64,000 nt of DNA from Pseudomonas sp. IB20 (GTDB lineage: Bacteria > Pseudomonadota > Gammaproteobacteria > Pseudomonadales > Pseudomonadaceae): the NCBI RefSeq assembly GCF_009707325.1, contig NZ_CP046103.1, forward strand, positions 3,765,284 to 3,829,283, written 5' to 3'. The notes below the pieces were generated by a model. The model did no database searches, was not told where the DNA came from, and was given only the letters and a program-made list of their open reading frames with translations. Below are positions 1-8,031 of the stretch, one piece after another. A program made the position numbers and the translations under genes. The first letter of the stretch is position 1. Every line of letters begins with the position of its first letter.

Positions 1-593
1 GTGAGATCCTTGCAACCTCCAATGGTTTCATGATCGACATTTTCTCCACGTTCCTGGCGCCGCTGGAACAGGAGCTGAGTGAACACTCCTCCTATTCCGT
101 AGGAAAGTCCCATTCCATAGGGCACAACTCCAACTATATGGAGCGTATCGAGGCGGTGAACTTCGCCCTCGACAATGATGACGGCGCCCGCACTCACTAC
201 TACGACAAAGCCGATTTGATCCTGGTGGGCGTGTCCCGCTGCGGCAAGACGCCGACGTGCCTGTACATGGCCATGCAGTTTGGCATTCGCGCGGCCAACT
301 ACCCGCTGACCGAGGACGACATGGAACACCTGACGCTGCCGGCCGCCCTGCGCGCGCACCAGCATAAGCTGTTCGGCCTGACCATCGACCCGGACCGCCT
401 CACCGCCATCCGTAACGAGCGCAAGCCCAACAGCCGCTATTCGAGCTACGCCCAGTGCGAGTTCGAAGTACGCGAGGTGGAAAATCTGTTCCGTCGCGAG
501 AATATTGCGCACATCAATTCCACGCATTTTTCGGTGGAAGAGATTTCGGCGAAGATTTTGGTGGAGAAAGGCGTGGAGCGGCGCTTCAAATAA
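1..593 (+). CDS. ppsR: Phosphoenolpyruvate synthase regulatory protein (bifunctional kinase/pyrophosphorylase), 5'-truncated by window edge
   Basis: This is the C-terminal part of a PSRP-family protein. The family uses ADP to phosphorylate, and phosphate to dephosphorylate, a threonine of PEP synthase, switching gluconeogenic PEP formation in the cytoplasm. The reading frame is open from base 3, before the first ATG at 30, so the start lies outside the window. The P-loop-like segment [19 protein letters not shown] and the following ANYPL are the family's nucleotide-binding region. The remaining C-terminal domain ends normally with a TAA at 591-593. The partner ppsA is usually divergent and upstream in Pseudomonas but is not visible here. 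Confidence 0.93.
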   Translation, partial: EILATSNGFMIDIFSTFLAPLEQELSEHSSYSVGKSHSIGHNSNYMERIEAVNFALDNDDGARTHYYDKADLILVGVSRCGKTPTCLYMAMQFGIRAANYPLTEDDMEHLTLPAALRAHQHKLFGLTIDPDRLTAIRNERKPNSRYSSYAQCEFEVREVENLFRRENIAHINSTHFSVEEISAKILVEKGVERRFK

Positions 594-612
594 GCCAACG
601 ACTATGAATTTC

Positions 613-665
613 CTGTGGCAAGCGGGCTGAGCAACTTATTTGTGGCCCGCGGGCTTGCCACGACA
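613..665. repeat. REP-like imperfect inverted repeat
   Basis: The arms tgtggcaagcgggct (614-628) and a diverged copy of their reverse complement, gcccgcgggcttgccac, lie between the convergent ends of ppsR and the MocR gene. It belongs to the short interspersed palindromes found elsewhere in this window. It may act as a weak bidirectional terminator, but there is no T-tract. Confidence 0.55.
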
Positions 666-692
666 AGCCCGTTCGTCACAAAGAGCCAGCGT

Positions 693-2120
693 CTACAGGT
701 GAAACCTGTCCCCACCCTGCCCCAACGCCGTCGCCAGCGCATCAAACCCCGCCCGCAACAACTGATCATCCCCCGACGTATTACAGATACTCGCCCGAAT
801 AAATTGCGGCACTGCCGTCTGCCCTACGGCAAACGCTTCGGCGGTGGCGATCAGGTAATTATTCTGCTTGAGCTCCGCCTCGATTTCCGACGCGCGCCAA
901 GGCTCCGGTACTTCAATCCAGAAGTGCGGGCTATTAAGGTGAGTGCGGTATTCCAGGCCCGCCAACAGGTCCTGCACCAAGATTTTACGGCGGCTGATTT
1001 CGCTGATCTGCTGGCGTAGCAGGTACTCTGCCGTGCCGTTTTCGATCCACTGGGTCGCCAGTTCCAGGGTGACCGGCGTGGCCATCCAACAGGTCGAGCG
1101 CAAGGCCGCCGAAATGCGGCTGACCAGCGCCGGTGGCGCATGCACATAGCCCACCCGCAAGCCGGCGGACACTGCCTTGCTCAGGCTGCTGATCAAAATC
1201 GTACGCTCAGGCGCGAAATGGCTGAGGGGCGGCGGCCGGTCTTCTACCAATACGCCGTGGGCTTCATCCTCAAGAATCAGCAGGTTGTGCTCGCGGCACA
1301 CTTTAACCAGGGCTTCCCGGCGCGCGACCGACAATACGGCCGTGGTCGGGTTCTGGATGGTAGGCGTGCAGTACAACGCCGACACCCGATGATTACGACA
1401 GACTTCATCGAGCGCGCCCGGCAGCACGCCTTCGTCATCCATCTCCAGGCCGATCAGCCGCACGCCGAGCATGCGCGCAGCCGTGATCAGCCCAGGATAG
1501 GTAAGCTGCTCGGTCACCACCGTATCGCCCGCCCGCAGCAACGCCATCATCGCGCAGAGCAAGCCATGCTGGCCGCCATTGACGCAGATAACCTGCTCCG
1601 GAATCGGATGAAAATCACGCTGTACCAGCCATTGCGCCCCAGCCTCACGGTAGCGCGGCAACCCGGCATCCGGGGTGTAGGCGCTGATGTCCTGGAGGAA
1701 CTTGGTATTGGTCGACAAGGTTTGGAAGCTCTGGGCCAGAAACACCGTCTCCAGCCCAGGAATATGCATGTTACGGCTCATGTCGAAGTAATGGCGTGGC
1801 TCCTCGCTGACGTTGCGAAAGCCTTCATCGCGTTGGCGCTCCATCCCACGCTTGCGCACGAATGTGCCGTCACCCACCCGCGCCACCACCAACCCCAGGC
1901 GTTCCAACTCACCGTAGGCGCGGCTGATGGTGCCAATGGTCACACCCAGATTGTCGGAAAGCACCCGGTGGGGCGGCAGTTTTCGTCCGGGTTCAATCAA
2001 GCCTTCGAGGATGCCCCGCTCCATCACATCGGACAGGCGCTTGTACTTCACGCCCTGACCGCTGGACAACCCCTCACGCATAATTGACACCATGTCAATA
2101 TTTGTTTTGACAGTCATCAT
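693..2120 (-). CDS. MocR-type (GntR HTH + aminotransferase-like) PLP-dependent transcriptional regulator
   Basis: The protein has 475 aa. An N-terminal GntR winged helix (about residues 25-95, with ILEGLIEPGRKLPPHRVLSDN and VTIGTISRAYGELERLGLV) is followed by a fold-type I aminotransferase-like domain with the PLP lysine in the SSLSKAVSAGLRVGY context. MocR proteins sense amino-acid-like ligands through PLP. It is divergent from the EamA exporter and sulfur-carrier island at 2221-7749, so it is the likely local regulator, perhaps responding to a cysteine-like compound (inference). The start at 2120 has a weak AGGGCG ribosome site. A downstream ATG at 2081 is possible because a perfect inverted repeat covers the first codons. 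Confidence 0.88.
   Translation of the reverse strand: MMTVKTNIDMVSIMREGLSSGQGVKYKRLSDVMERGILEGLIEPGRKLPPHRVLSDNLGVTIGTISRAYGELERLGLVVARVGDGTFVRKRGMERQRDEGFRNVSEEPRHYFDMSRNMHIPGLETVFLAQSFQTLSTNTKFLQDISAYTPDAGLPRYREAGAQWLVQRDFHPIPEQVICVNGGQHGLLCAMMALLRAGDTVVTEQLTYPGLITAARMLGVRLIGLEMDDEGVLPGALDEVCRNHRVSALYCTPTIQNPTTAVLSVARREALVKVCREHNLLILEDEAHGVLVEDRPPPLSHFAPERTILISSLSKAVSAGLRVGYVHAPPALVSRISAALRSTCWMATPVTLELATQWIENGTAEYLLRQQISEISRRKILVQDLLAGLEYRTHLNSPHFWIEVPEPWRASEIEAELKQNNYLIATAEAFAVGQTAVPQFIRASICNTSGDDQLLRAGFDALATALGQGGDRFHL
2083..2099. promoter_or_regulatory. 17-bp inverted repeat, candidate MocR operator
   Basis: ATTGACA-CCA-TGTCAAT is a perfect 7+3+7 palindrome inside the 5' end of the MocR gene, close to the divergent promoter region. 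A further TTGACA-like half (ttttgacag) lies upstream, near 2104-2112. MocR regulators usually bind repeated half-sites in the divergent intergenic region, so autoregulation and control of the 2221 operon are plausible. Binding itself is inferred. Confidence 0.4.
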
Positions 2121-2220
2121 TCGCCCTAATAGTGTGCTTTTACGGGTTCAATCACCGAATGAAACAACTTAATACACAGTCAATATAGAGTTCAATTCCG
2201 GCTCAGGGAAGCAATAAACG

Positions 2221-3171
2221 ATGCCAATGTCCGCCGTTCTTGAAAACACAACAAAAACAAAAACTCAGAAACAGTGGTTGGCCGGCTTGGTCACCAGCAT
2301 GATGTTTCTTATCGTGTGCCTGAGTTGGGGTACCACGTGGCTGGGGATCAAGATCGCCGTCGAAAGCGTGCCACCGCTGACATCGGCGGGCCTGCGTTTC
2401 TTGATCGCCTTCCCGCTATTCCTGTGTTTTGCCCTGGTGCGACGCGAGCCGATTCTGTTCCCGCGAGAAAGCCGCTGGTTTTTCGTCTTCGTGACCCTTT
2501 CCTACTTCAGCGTTCCTTATTACCTGCTCAACTACGGCGAGATGCATGTCTCGTCCGGCCTGACTGCGCTGCTGTTCAGCTGCATGCCGGTGTTCATCCT
2601 GATCTTTTCCGCGCTGTTCCTGCGTGAGCGCATCTACTTTTCCCAGGTGGTCGGCATCGGCATCGGTTTCGGCAGCCTTTACATGATCATCAAGAGCCAG
2701 GGCCTGCACCTGGACCACGCCGAGTTCTTCGGAGTACTGGCGATTCTGACCGCCGCGATCATGCATGCCTTGTGCTATGTCATCACCAAGCAAAAAGGCA
2801 GCGCCATCAGCGTGATCACCTACAACACCCTGCCCATCGGCATTGCCGGGTTGATGCTGTTCGTGGCCGGCCTGTGGTTTGAAACGCCGACCTTCGAAAA
2901 CATCACCCTGCGGTCCTGGAGCGCGTTGTTCTACCTGGGGCTGGTGGCATCGGTGGGCGGCTTTATCGTGTACTTCATGCTCCTCAAGCGCTTGAGCCCG
3001 ATCATTCTGTCGTTCGTATTCATCATCTTCCCGGTGTTCGCGGTGATCATCGGCGCCTGGTACGAAGGCGTGGAAATTTCCCGCGACTTGATGCTGTACT
3101 CGGCCATCCTGCTGGCCGGCTTTGCGATCACCAAGTTGCCGGTTGAAAAACTCCTGGCCAAGAAAAATTGA
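2221..3171 (+). CDS. EamA/DMT-family transporter, putative amino-acid/metabolite exporter
   Basis: The protein has 316 aa and about ten hydrophobic segments arranged as two EamA repeats. The first repeat begins with FLIVCLSWGTTWLGIKIAVE and the second lies around residues 170-305. EamA transporters such as RhtA, YdcZ or YddG relatives export amino acids and related metabolites across the inner membrane. It is the first gene of the plus-strand island and stands 35 bp before the JAMM-Ubl gene. Divergent MocR control suggests it exports the product or an overflow intermediate of the sulfur pathway. The substrate is not shown by sequence. Confidence 0.85.
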   Translation: MPMSAVLENTTKTKTQKQWLAGLVTSMMFLIVCLSWGTTWLGIKIAVESVPPLTSAGLRFLIAFPLFLCFALVRREPILFPRESRWFFVFVTLSYFSVPYYLLNYGEMHVSSGLTALLFSCMPVFILIFSALFLRERIYFSQVVGIGIGFGSLYMIIKSQGLHLDHAEFFGVLAILTAAIMHALCYVITKQKGSAISVITYNTLPIGIAGLMLFVAGLWFETPTFENITLRSWSALFYLGLVASVGGFIVYFMLLKRLSPIILSFVFIIFPVFAVIIGAWYEGVEISRDLMLYSAILLAGFAITKLPVEKLLAKKN

Positions 3172-3206
3172 CCCTTTCACCCCTCACCCAGCAACGCGAG
3201 AGAAAC

Positions 3207-3929
3207 ATGGACGTCCTCCGCCCCGAAGCCCTGGAACAGATCTACGCCCACGCCAGCCGCAGCTACCCCGAGGAGTGCTGTGGTTTTGTCTTCGCCGACG
3301 GCAGCGTGTACCTGGGCAGCAATATTCAGAACGAGCTGCACCGCAAGAACCCCGAGATGTACCCGCGCAGCGCGGCCAACGGCTACACCTTTTCCGTGGC
3401 TGACACCCTACTGATGAACAAGGCGTTTCGCAGTGAGAACCCGGTGATGGTGATCTATCACTCGCACCCGGATGTGGGCGCCTATTTCAGTGACGAAGAC
3501 CAGGACAAGGCACTGTTCCTGGGTGAGCCGATCTACCCCGTCAGCTATTTGGTGGTGGACGTTCGCCAGGGCCACGCCCTGGGCTCAAAGCTGTTTGCCT
3601 GGGATGGCAAGCATTTCGCTCCTCAACCCTTCAACGACCTGCACACGGAGTTGTCCATGAACGCTGTCTCTTTCCCCGATATTCTGGTTCGCGTGGCCAA
3701 GCTGCCGGAATCGACCCTTGAGAGCACCGGATCGACATTGCGCGAAGTCATTGAAAACCTCTGCAGCAGCCACCCACAGTTACGAGCCCATCTGTTTCAC
3801 GAGAAGAACAACCAGCTCAAGGAACACTTCCTGTTCACTGCCGAGGAAGAACTGATCGGCGCCGACGAGCCCTTGCCGGCAAAGGCCAAAATCGAAGTGC
3901 TGCTCGCTACCTCCGGCGAACGGGCTTAG
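3207..3929 (+). CDS. JAMM/MPN metallopeptidase fused to a ThiS/MoaD-like ubiquitin-fold sulfur carrier
   Basis: The protein has 240 aa. Residues 1 to about 150 form a JAMM isopeptidase domain with the zinc motif YHSHPDVGAYFSDEDQ and an upstream catalytic region (SYPEECCGFVF). Residues 151-240 start with a Met (nt 3657) and form a ThiS/MoaD-like beta-grasp domain ending LLATSGERA. In the CysO/Mec pathway of Mycobacterium and in thioquinolobactin synthesis, a JAMM enzyme cuts an amino acid off the carrier's diglycine end. Here both are one chain, and the expected terminal GG is missing. The ATG at 3207 fits the start of the JAMM fold. An internal GGAG six bases before ATG 3657 could also yield a free carrier of 90 aa. 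Confidence 0.85.
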   Translation: MDVLRPEALEQIYAHASRSYPEECCGFVFADGSVYLGSNIQNELHRKNPEMYPRSAANGYTFSVADTLLMNKAFRSENPVMVIYHSHPDVGAYFSDEDQDKALFLGEPIYPVSYLVVDVRQGHALGSKLFAWDGKHFAPQPFNDLHTELSMNAVSFPDILVRVAKLPESTLESTGSTLREVIENLCSSHPQLRAHLFHEKNNQLKEHFLFTAEEELIGADEPLPAKAKIEVLLATSGERA

Positions 3930-3993
3930 CAACGAAGAGGTACAACGCTACGTACGCCACATCACCCTGCCAGGTGTTGGCCGCGAAGGTCAG

Positions 3994-5058
3994 TTGAACC
4001 TGAAAAAAGCCAAGGTATTGATCATCGGCACCGGCGGCCTGGGCTCGCCCATCAGCTTGTACCTGGCGGCGGCCGGCATCGGCACCCTGGGCCTGGTGGA
4101 CTTTGATGTGGTGGAAAGCAGCAACCTGCAACGCCAGATCGTCCACGGCAACAGCACCCTGGGCATGCCCAAGGTCGAGTCCGCCAAGCAGCGCCTGCAA
4201 GACCTCAACCCGCACATCCAGATCAACGCGCACAACACCGCGCTCAATGCCGACAACGCCCTGGAATTGGTCGGCGCCTACGATCTGGTGATCGACGGCA
4301 CCGACAATTTCGACACCCGTTATCGGGTCAACGACGCCTGCGTACAACTCGGCAAGCCCTTGGTATACGGCGCCATCTACCGCTTCGACGGGCAGATCAG
4401 CGTGCTCAACTATAAGGGTGGGCCGTGCTACCGCTGCCTGTTCCCATCAGCGCCGCCGGCCGAACTGGCGCCCAACTGCAGCGCCGGTGGCGTGATCGGC
4501 GTATTGCCGGGCGTGGTCGGGATGATCCAGGCCACCGAAGCCATCAAGTTGCTGATCGGTATTGGCGAGCCGTTGTCCGGTCGGCTGATGCGCTTTGATG
4601 CACTGGCGATGAAGTTCAGCGAAGTGCGCTTCAAGCGCCGCGCCGACTGCCCGTGCTGCTCGGAGCTGCGCCACAGCGAAACCGTGGCGCCAGCGGTCTG
4701 CGCCGATGCCATCCCGAGCCAACCTACCCTGGCCGAAGAACGCTACATCAAGCCCCGCGTGCTCAAGCAAGTGCTCGACCACCACCGCAGCGCCGACGTG
4801 TTGCTGGATGTGCGCGATGCCAGCGAACTGGAAGTGTGCAAATTGCCGGGCGTGGTGCATATCCCCCTGGCCGAACTGGATGGGCAACTCGACAGCCTCA
4901 GCCGCGACAACACCCACTACCTGATCTGCTACGCCGGCACCCGTGCCGAGCAAGCCGCAAGTACCTTACTGGCCGCCGGTTTTGCCAACACCAAGGTCCT
5001 GCAGGGTGGCATGAAACATTGGGTTCGCGACGTCGAACCCGACATGCCGTTGTACTGA
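3994..5058 (+). CDS. E1-like (ThiF/MoeB) sulfur-carrier adenylyltransferase with C-terminal rhodanese domain; 5' end broken
   Basis: The NAD/ATP-binding ThiF domain begins with VLIIGTGGLGSPISLYLAAA and contains CYRC and CPCC zinc pairs. A rhodanese domain follows with the active-site loop CYAGTRAEQ. The enzyme should adenylate and thiocarboxylate the carrier encoded just upstream. The only start codon in frame is TTG 3994. Homology to E1 N-termini, however, extends upstream through LSNEEVQRYVRHITLPGVG (about 3928-3984), where there is no ATG, GTG or TTG. The frame therefore connects to the carrier gene only by a +1 (or -2) shift near 3918-3927. Options are an ancestral JAMM-Ubl-E1-rhodanese polyprotein, a mutation, or a sequencing error. 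Confidence 0.82.
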   Translation: MNLKKAKVLIIGTGGLGSPISLYLAAAGIGTLGLVDFDVVESSNLQRQIVHGNSTLGMPKVESAKQRLQDLNPHIQINAHNTALNADNALELVGAYDLVIDGTDNFDTRYRVNDACVQLGKPLVYGAIYRFDGQISVLNYKGGPCYRCLFPSAPPAELAPNCSAGGVIGVLPGVVGMIQATEAIKLLIGIGEPLSGRLMRFDALAMKFSEVRFKRRADCPCCSELRHSETVAPAVCADAIPSQPTLAEERYIKPRVLKQVLDHHRSADVLLDVRDASELEVCKLPGVVHIPLAELDGQLDSLSRDNTHYLICYAGTRAEQAASTLLAAGFANTKVLQGGMKHWVRDVEPDMPLY

Positions 5059-5073
5059 GCCGAGGGCTGACCG

Positions 5074-5988
5074 ATGTTGCATAACTCCATTCTCGACGTC
5101 ATCGGCCATACGCCGATTGTGCGTCTGGCGCAGTTTTCCGAAGACCTCGGCATCGAGGTCTACGCCAAGCTGGAATCCCTCAACCCCGGAGGCAGCCACA
5201 AGGCGCGCATCGCTCTGGGCATGATCCTCGACGCCGAGCGCCGGGGCGTGTTGATGCGTGATTCCGGGCAAACCATCATCGAACCCAGCGGTGGCAACAC
5301 CGGTATCGGCCTAGTGATGGCCGGTAACGTACTGGGCTACAAAGTGGTACTGGTGATCCCCGACAACTACAGCCCCGAAAAGCAGAAACTGCTGCGCCTG
5401 TACGGCGCCAAGGTGGTGCTGTCGGACAGCCGCCTGGGGAACAACTCCCACGGCGAAAAGTGCATGGAACTGCAGCTGGAAAACCCCAGCTACGTGATGC
5501 TCAACCAGCAACGCAACCGCGCCAACCCGCAAACCCACCGCGACACCACCGCACCGGAGATCCTCAGCGCCTTCGGTGAGCGGCGCGTGGACTACTTCGT
5601 CAGCGGCATCGGCACCGGCGGCCACATCACCGGGATAGGCGAAACCCTCAAGGCCGCCTGGCCGGCCATGCGCGTCATGGGCGTGGAGCCAGAGGAGTGC
5701 GACCTGCTGAAAGACCAGCACGCGCCGCACCATATCCAGGGCCTGTCGATTGGCTTGATCCCGAGCATTCTCAACGTGAACGTGATCGACGGCATGCTCA
5801 AGGTCTCGCGCCAGGCGTGCATCGACATGATGAAACGCATCATGCGTACCGACGCCATCAGCCTGGGCTTGTCCTCGGCCGCCAACATGGTCGCCATCGC
5901 CCAACTCGCCCCCGAACTGCCGCCCGAAACGGTGGTGTTGACCATGGTCTATGACAATGCTGACAGCTACCTGCCCAGTTTCGAATAA
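5074..5988 (+). CDS. PLP-dependent cysteine synthase family protein (CysK/CysM/CBS-like)
   Basis: The protein has 304 aa of fold-type II PLP enzyme. It shows the Schiff-base lysine in NPGGSHKARIALG, the substrate loop PSGGNTG and the phosphate-binding loop GIGTGGHITG. CysM of Mycobacterium uses a carrier thiocarboxylate instead of free sulfide. The location between the E1 gene and a serine acetyltransferase suggests the same use here, with O-acetylserine as acceptor (inference). The extra Gly in the PSGGNTG loop and the SHKAR lysine context differ from housekeeping CysK, so a different acceptor or product is possible. It starts 15 bases after the E1 stop. Confidence 0.87.
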   Translation: MLHNSILDVIGHTPIVRLAQFSEDLGIEVYAKLESLNPGGSHKARIALGMILDAERRGVLMRDSGQTIIEPSGGNTGIGLVMAGNVLGYKVVLVIPDNYSPEKQKLLRLYGAKVVLSDSRLGNNSHGEKCMELQLENPSYVMLNQQRNRANPQTHRDTTAPEILSAFGERRVDYFVSGIGTGGHITGIGETLKAAWPAMRVMGVEPEECDLLKDQHAPHHIQGLSIGLIPSILNVNVIDGMLKVSRQACIDMMKRIMRTDAISLGLSSAANMVAIAQLAPELPPETVVLTMVYDNADSYLPSFE

Positions 5989-6043
5989 CCGGTTTCCCAA
6001 CCATCCAGAATGCGGGGGTGCCTCCATGGGAGGCTTTATCGAC

Positions 6044-7018
6044 ATGCAACAGCTGCACGATGAGTTGCTCACCCACCTCATCAAGACCCTGACGCCGGCG
6101 CAGATGAAGCAGTTGGAACCGCACTTGGCGCCGCTGATCCAGAACGCCGCCCAAGCGGTGGCTGAAGACTTGATCGCCTACGCCTATCGCGACCCGGCAT
6201 CACGCGGGCGCGGCGAGTTGATCCTGGAATCCTACGCCTCGTTCAAGGCGGTGCTGTTTTACCGCCTCGCGCACTTGGTGTGGAATTTTCCTGACCAGAC
6301 CAACGGCGTGTTTTCGCGCATCGCCCTCAAGCTCAGCAACCAGGGCAAAATCCATTCCGGCGCCGAGATTCACCCCGCAGCGCGTATCGGCCGGCGCTTT
6401 GTGCTGGACCATGGCTACGGCACGGTGATCGGCGAAACCTGCGAGATCGGCAACGACTGCTACATCCTCTGCGGCGTCACCCTCGGCGCCCGGGGCATTG
6501 CCAACAACCCGGACGGCAAACGCCACCCTCGCTTGGGCAACAATGTCGAAGTCGGCTCCGGCGCCCGGGTGCTGGGGTATGTGCTGATCGGCGACAACGT
6601 CTTTATCAGCCCCTCGTGTGTCATCACCCAGGACGTGCCGGCAGGCACCAAGGTCAAGGTGGTCAACCAGGTCCAGCTGCAGAAAAACGCCGAAACCGAC
6701 CACAGCAACTACCTCGGCGCCTTCGCCCTGGATGAGCGTTTGCACGTAGTCGGCGAAGTCAGCGCCAGCCACAAGGTCACGGTGCTGGACGCCGACTTTC
6801 ACCCTTTGAAGGGGCTGATGCTCGAACCCACGGTGAAAGAGCGCCACCACCTGCAATTTCGCCTGTGTCGCCTCGACATCGGCGAACAGCTGCCACGCCT
6901 GCCGCTGAACCTGAAAGTCTGCGGGCCGGAATTTGAAATCACCCTGCTCTCCCCCCCTGGCTTGAGCGCGATGGTGCGCCACCTGCTGCAAGCCAGCCCA
7001 CTGATTGTCGGAGGTTGA
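6044..7018 (+). CDS. Serine O-acetyltransferase (CysE-like) with extra C-terminal domain
   Basis: The protein has 324 aa. An N-terminal helical SAT domain (LESYASFKAVLFYRLAHLV) is followed by a left-handed beta-helix with the active-site region HPAARIGRRFVLDHGYGTVI and GVTLGARG. It acetylates serine for the adjacent PLP enzyme. The start at 6044 is chosen because GGGAGG lies ten bases upstream. The longer open frame would overlap the previous gene. About 100 residues after the hexapeptide domain (from LGAFALDERLHVVGE) are not part of ordinary CysE, and the chain ends PLIVGG. A diglycine end in a sulfur-carrier cluster is curious but may be chance. Confidence 0.85.
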   Translation: MQQLHDELLTHLIKTLTPAQMKQLEPHLAPLIQNAAQAVAEDLIAYAYRDPASRGRGELILESYASFKAVLFYRLAHLVWNFPDQTNGVFSRIALKLSNQGKIHSGAEIHPAARIGRRFVLDHGYGTVIGETCEIGNDCYILCGVTLGARGIANNPDGKRHPRLGNNVEVGSGARVLGYVLIGDNVFISPSCVITQDVPAGTKVKVVNQVQLQKNAETDHSNYLGAFALDERLHVVGEVSASHKVTVLDADFHPLKGLMLEPTVKERHHLQFRLCRLDIGEQLPRLPLNLKVCGPEFEITLLSPPGLSAMVRHLLQASPLIVGG

Positions 7019-7020
7019 AC

Positions 7021-7749
7021 ATGTCCGTGCACACCATGGAAACCCTGGCGCTGTTCGACAGCGCGCCCTACCAGAACGCCTTCAGCGCCCGGGTGATTGC
7101 CATCAGCGAACACGGCATCGCCCTAGAGCACACGCTGTTTTACCCCACCGGCGGCGGCCAGCCGGGAGACACCGGCTACCTCACCCTGGCCGATGGCACG
7201 CGTGTCGAGGTGGTCGGCACCGTGCGCGACCCGGTGCTGCGCTCAATCATCTGGCATCAGGTGGAACATTGCCCTGAGCAGTTGACCGCCGGGGTGCAGG
7301 TGGATGCGAGCCTGGACTGGGAGCGCCGCTACCAGCACATGAAGATGCACACCTGCCTGCACTTGCTGTGCTCGATCATTGATGCGCCCGTCACCGGCTG
7401 CAGCATCAGCGCGGACAAGGGTCGACTGGATTTCGACCTACCGGAAATGACCCTCGACAAAGACAGCATCACCCGCGACCTCAATGCATTGATCGAACAG
7501 GCCCACGCAGTAAAAACGCTGTCGATGCCGGCCTCGGAGTATTCAACCCTGTTGCAGATCACGCGCACCCAGGCAGTTGCACCGCCGGTGATCCAAGGCT
7601 CGGTACGGGTGATCGACATTACCGGGATTGATATCCAACCCTGCGGCGGCACCCATGTGATCAATACCGAGGAAATCGGCCGAGTGTTCTGCGAGAAGAT
7701 CGAGAAGAAGAGCAAACACAACCGCCGGGTGATTCTGCGGTTTGAGTGA
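7021..7749 (+). CDS. AlaX-type alanyl-tRNA editing protein
   Basis: The protein has 242 aa. It has the AlaRS second additional domain fold, with zinc/catalytic motifs HTCLH (in MKMHTCLHLLCS) and CGGTH near the C-terminus. Free-standing AlaX proteins hydrolyse mischarged tRNA, typically Ser-tRNA(Ala). It begins two bases after the SAT stop and is clearly part of the same operon. In a pathway that raises serine-derived intermediates or makes an unusual amino acid, it could protect translation (inference). The ATG at 7021 is preferred over the TTG at 7015, which overlaps the previous stop. Confidence 0.87.
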   Translation: MSVHTMETLALFDSAPYQNAFSARVIAISEHGIALEHTLFYPTGGGQPGDTGYLTLADGTRVEVVGTVRDPVLRSIIWHQVEHCPEQLTAGVQVDASLDWERRYQHMKMHTCLHLLCSIIDAPVTGCSISADKGRLDFDLPEMTLDKDSITRDLNALIEQAHAVKTLSMPASEYSTLLQITRTQAVAPPVIQGSVRVIDITGIDIQPCGGTHVINTEEIGRVFCEKIEKKSKHNRRVILRFE

Positions 7750-7771
7750 AAGCTTGATGCCAGCACGCTCA

Positions 7772-7794
7772 AGCATGGGGAGGGTGCCCCATGC
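7772..7794. terminator. Hairpin after the sulfur-carrier operon
   Basis: The arms agcatgggg and ccccatgct are perfect and nine bases long, with a short GC-rich loop, between the convergent ends of the AlaX gene and the small minus-strand gene. There is no T-tract, so termination is plausible but not certain. Confidence 0.45.
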
Positions 7795-7818
7795 TGGCTG
7801 ATGCGATGCCAAGCCCTA

Positions 7819-8031
7819 CTACTTCTGCTCGCTGATTTTCTTACTCAACGCCTTGATCTGCTCTTGGAGCTGCGAAACCACTGCTTTGAACTGAACGTCC
7901 ATCTGATCAAGCCCGGCCTGAAGCTGTACGTTCTCCTGCATGAGTTCTTCAATACCGCGAGGAGCAGACGCTTCTGGCTCATTGCTCGGGTGAATTCGCA
8001 ATTGCCGATTACCAGAGGCCTGCAGTTGCAA
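7819..8031 (-). CDS. Small coiled-coil hypothetical protein
   Basis: The protein has 70 aa. The second half is a heptad-rich amphipathic helix (ENVQLQAGLDQMDVQFKAVV and onward to the Lys-rich end) with no hydrophobic segment. This resembles small SlyX-like coiled-coil proteins in style only. No family is recognised. It stands alone between two plus-strand operons. The opposite strand also has open frames, but their composition is poor. Confidence 0.45.
   Translation of the reverse strand: MQLQASGNRQLRIHPSNEPEASAPRGIEELMQENVQLQAGLDQMDVQFKAVVSQLQEQIKALSKKISEQK

Noticed and set aside
1140..2087. Plus-strand open frame opposite the MocR gene
   Set aside because: It is antisense to a clear regulator and has His/Gln-rich translation typical of shadow frames.
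3918..3930. Programmed +1 frameshift signal at the end of the carrier domain
   Set aside because: I looked for an RF2-like CUU-UGA-C or other slippery codon. GCT-TAG-C is not a good shift site, so I report only the frame break.
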